From Priestia endophytica DSM 13796 (lineage in GTDB: Bacteria > Bacillota > Bacilli > Bacillales > Bacillaceae_H): a DNA stretch of 64,000 nucleotides. The notes beneath the pieces are model-generated. The model saw only the letters and a list, made by a program, of their open reading frames with translations, ran no database searches and was not told where the DNA came from. Location: NCBI RefSeq assembly GCF_900115845.1, contig NZ_FOXX01000003.1, positions 1 through 64,000 on the forward strand, read 5' to 3'. Positions 35,815-44,341 of the stretch are shown piece after piece (position 1 is the first letter of the stretch; each line of letters opens with the position of its first letter). A program made the translations under genes and the position numbers.

Positions 35815-36282
35815 TTAAAAACTTATAAAGAATGGATAACTAAATTCTTTTTTACTTTGAATAATGAATTTGATGGGTCTTCCTTTATTATTTTCGATAC
35901 TCAGATTTTCTTTCACTGCATTTTTACCTTCATACCATATTCGTCCTTTACTATCCTTCTCCATTGTTTCATCGCCCTCAAAGTATATCTCAAAATGTTT
36001 CTTATGATAATAATCGAATATCTCTTTTTCACTTAATTCAGAGGATAATTTCATGTATGCTGCAACAGTTGGATACCCTCCACTTCCTGAAGGCCCTCCA
36101 CCGTATAAAACTCCATGATCAAAATCCTGTTCCATTATTTTTGTTTTTGGAGGTAACGGATAATCAAAGAGTTGATGTGCGTATCTCTTAGCATACCTAT
36201 GTTCTTGACCAAATATATAATAAGACAATGAACCTATGCCTATTAAAACAAGACAGACAGTTATTAGTTTTAACTTTTTCAT
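35815..36282 (-). CDS. Exported or membrane-anchored protein of unknown function
   Basis: 155 residues. N-terminal MKKLKLITVCLVLIGIGSLS is a signal anchor without a lipobox cysteine. The remainder is soluble with a Gly-rich YGGGPSGSGG stretch, like several small Bacillus surface proteins. AAAGGGGAAAG precedes the ATG. No partners; it lies just right of the IS. Confidence 0.6.
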   Translation of the reverse strand: MKKLKLITVCLVLIGIGSLSYYIFGQEHRYAKRYAHQLFDYPLPPKTKIMEQDFDHGVLYGGGPSGSGGYPTVAAYMKLSSELSEKEIFDYYHKKHFEIYFEGDETMEKDSKGRIWYEGKNAVKENLSIENNKGRPIKFIIQSKKEFSYPFFISF

Positions 36283-36342
36283 ACGCTTTCCCCTTTCTTA
36301 TCTTTCATTACAAGTTAACTATTATTTTATTGTAAAAGAAAA

Positions 36343-36606
36343 GAGTACCACGAAGTTAAAGAAGAGACAGGTCTAGATGTTCTAATTCATGAAGGTTTCA
36401 AGACAAGTATGGAATATACAATTTCAGAAACAAATAATAGAAAACAAGTAATTTTATTCTTAGGGACACCCACGAGTAACTCTGTGACCATTCAAAAAAG
36501 TGAAATTGCAGTGTATAAATGGGTTACATTTACCGATGCATTAAACTTATTTAAGTATGAAGATCATAAACAAGTTCTAAAACAAGCACATGAGTTTTTA
36601 GGATAA
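36343..36606 (+). pseudogene. Truncated Nudix hydrolase (C-terminal part)
   Basis: The open sequence begins in the middle of a Nudix box, EYHEVKEETGLDVLIHEGF, and runs to HEFLG and a stop. The first half of the Nudix box and the N-terminus are missing and the upstream frame closes at once, so a deletion removed the 5' half. It differs from the intact Nudix gene at 5724. Confidence 0.75.
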
Positions 36607-36726
36607 AGTTTTAGTTGACTATTCAAGAATAGGGCCAGATTGTTGAACAACAATTTAAAGGTTGTGAAAAAATTCACTTAAACTATCGGGACAGGTTCGT
36701 GGAAAAAGGAAAACTAAATTAATAAA

Positions 36727-36757
36727 AAAATCACTGGTTAAATACCAGTGATTTCTC
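36727..36757 (-). terminator. Terminator after the alpha/beta hydrolase gene
   Basis: AAATCACTGG/CCAGTGATTT with loop TTAAATA; read leftward it is followed by TTTTTTATT. Confidence 0.8.
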
Positions 36758-36936
36758 TTAAAGGTTTTGTTTTTATTATCTTTTTAATGATTATTCCTGC
36801 TGACACCATTACCAACAAAATTCCTAGAGTTAGGTAAATACGTGGGCTTCTGAAACAAATGAGATACGGTTCAGATAGCGTTTCTGAGCCGTTTCTGCTT
36901 TCTCTTAAATTAAATTGTAACTTCTCCAAACTCGTA

Positions 36937-37905
36937 TTAGTTGTTCTTTTCAATATCCTGCCAGTTAGAATTACTTAGTATTTCCGCCGACTTTCCAATA
37001 AACACCAACCTCGCTTCTTCATCATTTTGTAGCTGATATAACATCCAAGCAGTCATATATCCATCTGCTCTTGTAAGCATATCCCCGTGTTCTGCTCCGT
37101 TGATTCTTGCACGGACCTTAAACACGTCATTCCTGATTCCGTCATAGTTAACAATTAGGGATGAAAGCGGTGCGACGCCTCCAAAACTGGTTTTCGAATC
37201 TTCACCTGAGTCGTCAGAGCTGCCTGTTCCTGCTGACATAAAATAAGGTATCGCAACTTTTGAAATATCATATTCCCAACCCATATTTTTGGCAAGCAGC
37301 GAATATGCGGCGCTTCCGGTAAATATCGTTTTATATTTATTACTGTTATCATATTCCGTGACGGCTCTTATCGCTCCTGCGCCTCCCTGAGAATAGCCGA
37401 TAACGCCGATATTGTCCTGACTTACCTTCCCGTAGAATATACTGTCGGAATCGCTATTCAGTTCCAATACATAATCCAGTGTTTTTGAAGTCGTTAAACC
37501 TGTCCCCGCCTGCTTGTCCTCATTGCCTACCACAATAAATCCCCATGAAGCAAGTCTTTCAAAAAACGACTCATAAACGGAAGCAGCTGTGTTGCTTGCA
37601 TTTGTCACGACGATGAGTGGATACGCTTGACTTTTGCTTTTGAGTTCTGTAGGATACCAAATTTTGTACTCCTTTATCGTATCATCCTCTGATTTCAATT
37701 TAACGAGCGATACTTCATAACTCCCCAATCCCGCATACTTTTTCTCTAATGTAGCGTCAGATTGAAAATTCTTATAATAGGTATCCTCGATAATCGGCTT
37801 TTTAGAATCCAAGTAATTCTTGATTAGTAAAAATGATAACAAGATTATGATTAAAGCGATAAAACTTAAAACCGTAATCCCAATTACTTTTAGCACCTTT
37901 TTCAT
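36937..37905 (-). CDS. Membrane-anchored alpha/beta hydrolase
   Basis: 322 residues from the ATG at 37905 (GGAGGGTGG upstream). One N-terminal membrane helix (VLSFIALIIILLSFLLI), then an alpha/beta hydrolase fold with nucleophile elbow IGVIGYSQGGAGAIRAV, a preceding LIVVTNASNTAASVYESFF core and a C-terminal INGAEHGDMLTRADG segment holding the likely catalytic His. Resembles chlorophyllase/dienelactone-hydrolase-like lipases of Firmicutes. Divergent from a TetR regulator, the probable controller. Confidence 0.75.
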   Translation of the reverse strand: MKKVLKVIGITVLSFIALIIILLSFLLIKNYLDSKKPIIEDTYYKNFQSDATLEKKYAGLGSYEVSLVKLKSEDDTIKEYKIWYPTELKSKSQAYPLIVVTNASNTAASVYESFFERLASWGFIVVGNEDKQAGTGLTTSKTLDYVLELNSDSDSIFYGKVSQDNIGVIGYSQGGAGAIRAVTEYDNSNKYKTIFTGSAAYSLLAKNMGWEYDISKVAIPYFMSAGTGSSDDSGEDSKTSFGGVAPLSSLIVNYDGIRNDVFKVRARINGAEHGDMLTRADGYMTAWMLYQLQNDEEARLVFIGKSAEILSNSNWQDIEKNN

Positions 37906-38109
37906 ATTTCCACCCTCCGTTTTCCTTTCCGTTGACAAAGAAATGACTTATATTAGAATAAAGTCAACAGGAAACAAATGCCCTAATTCGGTACATCTGT
38001 TTCAATCGCATTATATTTATAACAGTTGAGTTCTTGATTAGCAATACCAAACAGCTTGAAACTTGTTGCAAACACGTTATGCGGAACAAAAAGGAGAATT
38101 TGTACCTCT

Positions 38110-38661
38110 ATGAAAAAGAATCAAACGGTATTTCTAAAATTATGTCTAGCAGACGCTCTTATAAAACTTATGGAATCGCAGGACTATGATACGATCAATG
38201 TGAATGTGATCTGCAATTTGGCGGGAGTTGGAAGAACAACCTTTTACAGACACCTCGGTCGCAAAAATAGCAAAGATGAATTATTAATTTTTAAGCTCAA
38301 TTACGAGTGGGAGTGTTATGCCCAGAAGCACGAGGAGGATGTAAAGAAAGACAAGGGCTTTGCCATGTTAAACTATATTTACGAAAACAGACGACTGTTT
38401 ACTATGTTAAATAACAACGGATTGGTTGTGACAATTATGCGGGTATTTGAAAAGCTGATACCTGCTGGCGAACCCTACGACAAAAGCCACTCTTATCTAA
38501 TATCCTTTTTTTCCTATGGGTATTTTGGTATTATCTATCAATGGATAAAATACAATTTTGATGAGACACCTGAGCAGGTGCAAAAGCATATTTTTGATAC
38601 GTTTTCGTTAGGGATGAAAAATCAGAACGCCAATTCAAATCCTGCTAGTCCTGATTGTTAA
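38110..38661 (+). CDS. TetR/AcrR-family regulator
   Basis: 183 residues from the ATG at 38110, with AAGGAGAA upstream at rather long spacing. N-terminal HTH: LADALIKLMESQDYDTINVN, then NLAGVGRTTFYRHLGRKNSK. The C-terminal part resembles the TetR_C domains of small Firmicute regulators (SYLISFFSYGYFGIIYQWIK). Divergent from the alpha/beta hydrolase gene, with 200 bp between. Confidence 0.8.
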   Translation: MKKNQTVFLKLCLADALIKLMESQDYDTINVNVICNLAGVGRTTFYRHLGRKNSKDELLIFKLNYEWECYAQKHEEDVKKDKGFAMLNYIYENRRLFTMLNNNGLVVTIMRVFEKLIPAGEPYDKSHSYLISFFSYGYFGIIYQWIKYNFDETPEQVQKHIFDTFSLGMKNQNANSNPASPDC

Positions 38662-38763
38662 AGTCGAAACTGCAGAAAAGGATGGTCAATATTTACGTAA
38701 ATGCACCACTTGTGGATTGACTAAGAATCTATAATAGGTCTAACAATATAAATGTATTTATAT

Positions 38764-38798
38764 CTGAGCTACTCTAAATATAACTAAAGAGTAGCTTT
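38764..38798 (+). terminator. Intrinsic terminator
   Basis: GAGCTACTCT...AGAGTAGCTTTTATTTTT hairpin between the TetR gene and yolD. In 38660-38735 a short decayed frame (LRKCTTCGLTKNL) hints at a lost zinc-ribbon protein. Confidence 0.65.
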
Positions 38799-38803
38799 TA
38801 TTT

Positions 38804-39139
38804 TTAAATAAAGGAAACGTCAATCAGGTCGCTTAGCCTTACCTTACTTATTTCTTCTTCTGCTTCATTTATAAAAACAAATACATCTTTAGAGGAATCA
38901 ACGAACTCAATCACACCTGTTTCGGTGATATGTCTGCCCTGCTTATAGTAGGTTATATGTACGGTTTTAAGCATATGTAAAGCTTCTAGTAATATGTAAT
39001 TCATTTGTTCCATTTGCTCTTCTGTTAAATGGGACTTTGATATTTCTAATTGTTTGTTTATGATTTTCTGTAATCCTATGTATTGCTCCGGCATGGTAAC
39101 AAAAGCCCTCCATTTTTTCATTCCTCTATCTTCTTGCAT
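38804..39139 (-). CDS. yolD: YolD-like protein
   Basis: 111 residues. MKKWRAFVTMPEQYIGLQKI near the start and ITYYKQGRHITETGVIEFVD with RLSDLIDVSFI at the end match the YolD family, small Bacillus proteins encoded next to UvrX/YqjW-type polymerases. Strong AGGAGG site, 14 bp after the polymerase stop, so co-transcribed and probably SOS-induced. Confidence 0.85.
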   Translation of the reverse strand: MQEDRGMKKWRAFVTMPEQYIGLQKIINKQLEISKSHLTEEQMEQMNYILLEALHMLKTVHITYYKQGRHITETGVIEFVDSSKDVFVFINEAEEEISKVRLSDLIDVSFI

Positions 39140-39153
39140 ATCATCATCCTCCT

Positions 39154-40419
39154 TTACGATTTATGGCCTCCCATTAAGCCATTTCGATAACGAGCTGTGG
39201 AATAATCGAGAGCGCTTGAAGCCCGAAGAAGACTATTCTTCCCATAGCGAAGACGAATCTCATCTATCGTCTTTACAAGTGTATAGGCTTTTTCACGTCG
39301 ATCAATATCTTCAAACAGGCTCATTTGTTCCTCCTCTTGAATGGTTGTATTTGATAGAGAAATGCCTATGGAACGAATAGGCATTCCGTTGTCATGCGTA
39401 TGTAAGATGGTTAAACAATAAGGAAAGATATCTTGACTTAAGTTGGAGGCTCGAATCATTTTCTTTTGTCTAGAAAATCCTTTACCGGTTTGTTTGCTAT
39501 ATCCAATGGATAAATGGACCGTTTGAGCAACCACTTGATGCATGCGTAACCGAAAGCAAATATCATCTAATAATTCTAATAGTAATAATTCAATTTCTTT
39601 TCGGCTCGTGTAGTCTCGAAGGAGAATTTGACTTTTCCCAAATGAGCGAGAGTCGGGAATATATACATCCGAAATACGGCTATAATCAATGCCATTCGCA
39701 TGTTGATGAAGCTCGTTACCTAAGACACCAAATTCTTTTTGTAATAGCTCTTTAGATGATAGGGCTAATTCTTTAAGAGAGTGTATCCCCAAGCCATTTA
39801 ATCGCCTTTCCGTAGCTGATGAAATTCCCCAGAAATCTCTCATAGGGTAGATCGACCATAATTTATGAGGTACATCTTCATAGTGCCAATAAGCGACTCC
39901 TGCTGAGCTATGTTTTGCTTCATGATCTAAACTAACTTTAGCCATTAAAAGGTTAGGACCCATTCCTATTGTTGCTGTCAGTCTTGTTTTTTGATAAATT
40001 TCATGAATGATTTTATGAGCTAATGCTTCTGGTGTTTGAGCAAATAAATGTAAAGAAGCTGTGGCATCAATGAAAAATTCATCAATACTATAGGCATGAA
40101 AATCTTCAGGAGCTACGTACTGTAACATCAGGCTTGAAACATAATTAGACGCTTTCACATATCGCTCCATAGAAGGGTTTACGATGTAAATATCTTTTCT
40201 TTTTGGAATCTCAAAAAGTCGACTTCCGGTCTTGATCCCTTCTTTCTTTAATAAGGGCGTAGCAGCCAATACGACCGATCCTGGCCGTGTGGTATCCCCT
40301 ACAACCGCAAGCCTTACTTTTAAGGGATCTAGTCTTCTTATTACACTTGAAACCGAAGCGAAAAAAGATTTCATATCTATACACATAACGATTCGGTTTG
40401 GAAGCTGCTCATAATCCAT
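39154..40419 (-). CDS. uvrX: Y-family DNA polymerase (UvrX/YqjW-like)
   Basis: 421 residues. Catalytic motifs MCIDMKSFFASVSSV and YSIDEFFIDATASL (acidic residues for two-metal catalysis), TATIGMGPNLLMAKVSLDHE, and a helix-hairpin-helix WGISSATERRLNGLGIHSLK. The C-terminal little-finger domain is complete and it ends with a linker carrying QMSLFED, which resembles a beta-clamp-binding motif (QxxLF). UvrX proteins are carried by SPbeta phage and plasmids and perform error-prone translesion synthesis. Two LexA boxes upstream. Confidence 0.9.
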   Translation of the reverse strand: MDYEQLPNRIVMCIDMKSFFASVSSVIRRLDPLKVRLAVVGDTTRPGSVVLAATPLLKKEGIKTGSRLFEIPKRKDIYIVNPSMERYVKASNYVSSLMLQYVAPEDFHAYSIDEFFIDATASLHLFAQTPEALAHKIIHEIYQKTRLTATIGMGPNLLMAKVSLDHEAKHSSAGVAYWHYEDVPHKLWSIYPMRDFWGISSATERRLNGLGIHSLKELALSSKELLQKEFGVLGNELHQHANGIDYSRISDVYIPDSRSFGKSQILLRDYTSRKEIELLLLELLDDICFRLRMHQVVAQTVHLSIGYSKQTGKGFSRQKKMIRASNLSQDIFPYCLTILHTHDNGMPIRSIGISLSNTTIQEEEQMSLFEDIDRREKAYTLVKTIDEIRLRYGKNSLLRASSALDYSTARYRNGLMGGHKS

Positions 40420-40440
40420 TGAAATAACCTCTCTAAAAAA

Positions 40441-40476
40441 AGAACGTTTGTTCTATTATATACGAACTAATGTTCT
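40441..40476. promoter_or_regulatory. Two LexA (SOS) boxes upstream of uvrX
   Basis: AGAACGTTTGTTCT (40441-40454) and CGAACTAATGTTCT (40463-40476) fit the Bacillus consensus CGAACNNNNGTTCG with one or two changes; centre-to-centre distance is 22 bp. Confidence 0.8.
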
Positions 40477-40584
40477 TTATTCAATATATTAAAAATGGAC
40501 GTATTCCATAATATTTGAAGATAAGTAATTAATTAAGAATAAAAAGAAAGACTACGATGAATGATATGAATGCCCCGATTTACA

Positions 40585-40621
40585 CAAAAAAGCGTTGTCG
40601 CTATCCGACAACGCTTTTTGT
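40585..40621. terminator. Bidirectional terminator
   Basis: AAAAAAGCGTTGTCG with CGACAACGCTTTTTG; it ends the leftward 54-residue gene beginning at 40794. Confidence 0.8.
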
Positions 40622-40629
40622 ATGAACGC

Positions 40630-40794
40630 TTACTTTGGTTTTTGTAGTGATTTCTTATCTAATAACTGCATAGAAAAAATGTCTCGTTCTGTGATCCCTA
40701 ACAACTTCATTTCTTCTTTATGAGAGCGACCTTCTACTACTTTTATAGCCTTGATGGTTCCATCTCTTAATGTATATTCTTGATACATTGTCAT
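40630..40794 (-). CDS. Small conserved protein, 54 residues
   Basis: MTMYQEYTLRDGTIKAIKVV, then EGRSHKEEMKLLGITERDIF and LLDKKSLQKPK. ATG behind GAGGAGTAAG and an own terminator. A second, frameshifted relative is at 50928-51143, which supports real coding in both. No family recognised. Confidence 0.65.
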   Translation of the reverse strand: MTMYQEYTLRDGTIKAIKVVEGRSHKEEMKLLGITERDIFSMQLLDKKSLQKPK

Positions 40795-40993
40795 ACAACT
40801 TACTCCTCTAATTTAAGATTGTTTCTATAATATCATAACTTTTATAAAAAAAAGGGAACTGATACACAACCTGATTTCTGGATATACAAAATATTTTATT
40901 TAAACTCTTTAATGAAAATTTTTCTAATTATTGATGTATAATTTAGTAGCATAATTTAGATATAGCTATTAACAAGGGAAGGGAAGAGTTTTA

Positions 40994-41776
40994 ATGAATG
41001 GAATGGATTACTTATTTATTACTCTAATCAATGTAGCTCTCTCTGTACTTACCTTTTTTATAGCAGGTTTTTTTAGGCAAAAGGGAAGAAATCTTGCTAC
41101 TAAAACGGATATTGGAGAAATTACTAAGAAGCAGGAGGAAGTTAAAACCACTTTTCAAAAAGAAATTAATAAGCAAAAAGCTGAACTGAGCGAGAAGCTT
41201 GAAGAATTAAAATACCGACAGAATATACTTTTGAAAGATTATGAGCTATACGTTACTAAAAGGCATGAGTATTATCCTGAGTTATACAAACAAATCTTAG
41301 TAAGCATAGGAAAGATAACAGGTCTAAGAGGATCCCGAAAGAGTCCCATTTACACGAATGCTGATATAGAAGATATCAAGTCACTTATGGAATTCAAAAA
41401 CTTTACGAACTTGGATCGAAAACTGATTGAAGAGAATTGGAAGGATAATAGACAAAAAGCAATAAATATCTTGGAGAATAGATTGAGAAAGATCGAATAC
41501 AATGAAGCAGAAATCTCATACTTAGAAGCAAATAATTTCCGTCTATTAAATATCTTGTTCTTTTCTGATACAGTTAGCTCAATATCCCAGAAATTGTTGG
41601 ATGTTATTCGTGAGCTTTGGATAAATTACTCTCCAGAGGAGGTTCCTACAAGGGATCCAGATTACATTCCTAAAATGGACAAAAAGAATAAGCAATTGAA
41701 AAAAGATATTCAAGATTTAAAGGAGCAACTATTTAATCAATTGAAAGCTGAATTACAGAAAAAAAAAGAAGAATAA
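40994..41776 (+). CDS. Membrane-anchored coiled-coil protein, unknown
   Basis: 260 residues. One N-terminal helix (YLFITLINVALSVLTFFIAG), then the motif ATKTDIGEITKKQEEVKTTF leading into a coiled coil to about residue 75, a helical middle, and a lysine-rich C-terminal coiled coil. Proteins with this TM plus LATKTDI-x-E-I-T design are scattered through mobile and defence-rich regions of many bacteria. AAGGGAAGGG site; single gene. Function unknown. Confidence 0.65.
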   Translation: MNGMDYLFITLINVALSVLTFFIAGFFRQKGRNLATKTDIGEITKKQEEVKTTFQKEINKQKAELSEKLEELKYRQNILLKDYELYVTKRHEYYPELYKQILVSIGKITGLRGSRKSPIYTNADIEDIKSLMEFKNFTNLDRKLIEENWKDNRQKAINILENRLRKIEYNEAEISYLEANNFRLLNILFFSDTVSSISQKLLDVIRELWINYSPEEVPTRDPDYIPKMDKKNKQLKKDIQDLKEQLFNQLKAELQKKKEE

Positions 41777-42013
41777 AGATAAATGATTGTTACCAAAAGA
41801 AAAACCATTGATTTGCTTGATAAGAGTTTAATAATGTATTTTACTCTTATCCTCGGAAAATTAACGAAGGATAGACATAATGTACGTCATAGGAGATAAA
41901 AGACAAGCCCGTCCCGTGGAATCTACATATCCTATTTAATATGATAATGCCAAACATACCTATCTTATTCCTCGTCTAACATGCTATAAGGTTAGGATAA
42001 GGAGAAATGTAAA

Positions 42014-42304
42014 GTGGAAAGAAAAAAGATAATAGGTATTATCTCAGTTGTTTGCTTCATCGTTTCCTTCATTCTTACAATTGGACGCTATGCGACAATG
42101 GGTGGATGGATTCCGTATGGTGGTGTATTTGTTGCAATCTTTTTAAACTATGTACTACCTTTCCTTGGTTTTCTTGCTTCTTTTTTCAGCGAGAGAGGAT
42201 TTTTAAAGTATGTAGGTATCTATGGGAATCTTTTAATTATCATATTAACTTTTGTAATACCAATCATAACGCTCATTTTTTGGTTTTCGAATCCTATACC
42301 ATAA
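42014..42304 (+). CDS. Small integral membrane protein, unknown
   Basis: 96 residues with three hydrophobic helices (IIGIISVVCFIVSFILTIG, GVFVAIFLNYVLPFLGFLAS, LLIIILTFVIPIITLIFWF). GTG start with AAGGAGAAA upstream. Followed by terminator AAGCAACGA/TCGTTGCTTTTTT at 42309-42340. No family assigned. Confidence 0.6.
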   Translation: MERKKIIGIISVVCFIVSFILTIGRYATMGGWIPYGGVFVAIFLNYVLPFLGFLASFFSERGFLKYVGIYGNLLIIILTFVIPIITLIFWFSNPIP

Positions 42305-42308
42305 ACCA

Positions 42309-42341
42309 GAAGCAACGATATTTAAACTTCGTTGCTTTTTT
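42309..42341 (+). terminator. Intrinsic terminator
   Basis: GAAGCAACGA with TCGTTGCTTTTTTA downstream of the small membrane protein. Confidence 0.75.
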
Positions 42342-42350
42342 ACTCTATAA

Positions 42351-42420
42351 AAAGTGAGCACAACCAGACGGTTCGTAAAGTGTACGTTCACAAAAGTGCA
42401 CTTTTACGGACGTCTTTTTA
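42351..42420. repeat. Palindromic repeat (TTTTACGGACG family), copy 1
   Basis: AAAAAGTGAGCACAACCAG, GGTTCGTAAAGTGTACG, then AAAGTGCACTTTTACGGACG. It contains inverted CGTAAAGTG/CACTTTTACG arms. A close copy is at 53503-53580 and a half copy at 53649-53672, the latter two next to a dead serine recombinase gene, so these may be recombination sites. Confidence 0.6.
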
Positions 42421-42610
42421 ATACACAGAATATCCTTAAACACAATTTGATTAGAGTTCTTTCAAGGAGATATACTTACTTCGCATATTTAAAATCCTCT
42501 TTTAGTCTTCTCTAAAACACCTATAAATGTCATTTGTAAGACAACCCAATTTTTAGATCTTGTGGTAGCATATAGATCTACATATTAAGGAAAGTTGAGG
42601 ATGATAAATT

Positions 42611-42793
42611 GTGACTCAAGAAGAATTTATATATTTCCGCAATGAGAGAGAACTTTATCTAGATGCCCTTATAGAGAAGCTTGTCACAGGAAAACAAAAC
42701 ATTGAGAGAAAAAAGTTTTTTTACCAAAAGTTAGATCAATGGCGTGATACGGCTCTCCTTCTTTACTCTGAACATGAAACAATGAAGCACTAG
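42611..42793 (+). CDS. Small hypothetical protein
   Basis: 60 residues, GTG start behind TTGAGGATG. Helical and charged (RNERELYLDALIEKLVTGKQ, QWRDTALLLYSEHETMKH). Own terminator CACTAGTG hairpin at 42787-42822. No family recognised. Confidence 0.55.
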   Translation: MTQEEFIYFRNERELYLDALIEKLVTGKQNIERKKFFYQKLDQWRDTALLLYSEHETMKH

Positions 42794-42823
42794 TGGCTCA
42801 CCCATCACTAGTGCTTCATTTTT
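42787..42823 (+). terminator. Intrinsic terminator
   Basis: AGCACTAGTG and CACTAGTGCT arms followed by TCATTTTTATTT. Confidence 0.75.
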
Positions 42824-43225
42824 ATTTAGTGGGGGATTACCCAACAACTAAAAGATAAATGCAAAATTCGGGCCTGTATTTCGTTTAAATAAATTTCCTA
42901 AAATAATCGTTACATTTTCATCCCCATTTTTTTCAATATAACAACTAATGCTTGTGGAAGTATTCCCTACATCTGCCACAAATCCCCTTGTTGATCATTT
43001 ACTTCTCTCTCATATCAAAAGAAAGCTTTTATTTATTTTGAAACCTTCTTTCTAAAAGGAAAACACCCCCACACCTACCATAAGCCCCCTTGTCGTACCT
43101 TGAATAAAGAATAAGATATATAAACATACGTGTATATTAATCTACAAAACTGTTCATAATATTAATGTATTCCCCCATATGTGAAAAGCTTTTGCTAGTA
43201 CTGAGCAAAGGCTTCTTTTTTATTA
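42820..43225 (-). repeat. Dispersed intergenic repeat, copy B (inverted relative to copy A)
   Basis: Read leftward it repeats copy A (3695-4068) block by block: GCCTTTGCTCAGTACTAGC, GGGGGAATACATTAATATT, ATGAACAGTTTTGTAGATT, GGTACGACAAGGGGG, CAACAAGGGGATTTGTGG. Within it (about 42990 to 42848, leftward) one frame reads FVADVGNTSTSISCYIEKNG, then ENVTIILGNLFKRNTG, ending with a stop; this resembles the N-terminal strand-loop of ParM/actin-like plasmid proteins and may be a decayed piece. The remainder to 43315 is without genes. Confidence 0.7.
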
Positions 43226-43315
43226 AAAGGAATTTAGAACTAAATTAGTTTAGTCGGGACGGACGGTTATTTGTTTCTGTTTTAAAACCTTAAAGGGATA
43301 AAGTCAAGGGTTTTC

Positions 43316-44212
43316 TTAGGCTTCTACCTTTTTCTCTAATGGAGGTTTAGGTGTTTTATTCAGTCGTAAATTACCTGATAAATATAACCCAGTAAAAACA
43401 AAAAGGGAAGCAATGGCATCGTATATTGTAATCTTTTCACCTAATAAGATAGAGGCTAAAAGGTAACCTGCGATGGGGGTTAGGAATAGCCAGATATTTG
43501 CTTTAACAGCATCTTGTTTAAGTAAATAAAACCATAAAATCATGGCAAAGATTGAAACACCTAAAACCGACCACACGAGATATAGGATCAGATTTATATC
43601 CAATACAACAGGTTCATCTAATTCTAAAAGAATAGAAGGTATAATTAAAATAATCCCCCCGAATAAAACCTGCCAGGCATTAATTACTAGGCTTGGTAGT
43701 TGCAACTTTTGTTTTTGAAAATAAACGCTGCCAACTGCCATGGATATCATGCCCATTAGTAGCAAGATAATTCCACTCCATGTAGAATGTCCATCTTGTA
43801 ATAAAGGATATGTAGCAATTACTAAGCCAATGGCTGAAACAAGCATCCCTATCCACTCTTTCTTTTGAATGAAACGATTCATGAAAATGGAGGATAGAAT
43901 TGCAACAAGAAAAGGATTAACAACGACTGCTAAATTAAAAAAGCCAGATGATACTGTTTTTAGTGCCCAAAAACCACAACCAAGATACAGAGAAGTATTA
44001 AATAAACCTAATAGTATCAGGGGTTTCCACTCATATTTTTTGGGCATGCGGTATTTACCTTTCCTAAATAAATAAATATATAATAACAATAAGCTCCCAG
44101 CTAAAAGGAAGCGAATAGTCCCCATTATCAATGGTGGGGCCGATAAAAGACCAAATTTAACAGAAACCGCCCCAGATGCCCATAGAATCGTAAATAAAAT
44201 GCCAAAAAACAT
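43316..44212 (-). CDS. EamA/DMT-family transporter
   Basis: 298 residues, ten predicted membrane helices in two EamA repeats. FGILFTILWASGAVSVKFGL at the start, IMGTIRFLLAGSLLLLYIYL, and a second repeat starting WSGIILLLMGMISMAVGSVY. Members export metabolites or amino acids; substrate unknown. GGGAGGG site. Single gene between the repeat and the reductase. Confidence 0.85.
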   Translation of the reverse strand: MFFGILFTILWASGAVSVKFGLLSAPPLIMGTIRFLLAGSLLLLYIYLFRKGKYRMPKKYEWKPLILLGLFNTSLYLGCGFWALKTVSSGFFNLAVVVNPFLVAILSSIFMNRFIQKKEWIGMLVSAIGLVIATYPLLQDGHSTWSGIILLLMGMISMAVGSVYFQKQKLQLPSLVINAWQVLFGGIILIIPSILLELDEPVVLDINLILYLVWSVLGVSIFAMILWFYLLKQDAVKANIWLFLTPIAGYLLASILLGEKITIYDAIASLFVFTGLYLSGNLRLNKTPKPPLEKKVEA

Positions 44213-44303
44213 TTCCTTTTCCCTCCTTCAAATACTTACTAGATAAAAAGTTAATTTAAATAGTCATTTTCCAGAAAGTAGACGATTATGATGTGTTTTA
44301 TAT

Positions 44304-44341
44304 AACAAAAGGTGCGCTCTAACTGAGTGCACCTTTTGTTT
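44304..44341 (-). terminator. Terminator after the F420-type oxidoreductase
   Basis: AACAAAAGGTGC / GCACCTTTTGTT hairpin immediately past the stop codon of the leftward gene. Confidence 0.75.

Noticed and set aside
36738-36953. Leftward 71-codon frame with a TTG start and one hydrophobic segment
   Set aside because: It overlaps the end of the hydrolase gene and runs through that gene's terminator hairpin (36727-36757); no RBS. Probably not a gene, at most a decayed piece.
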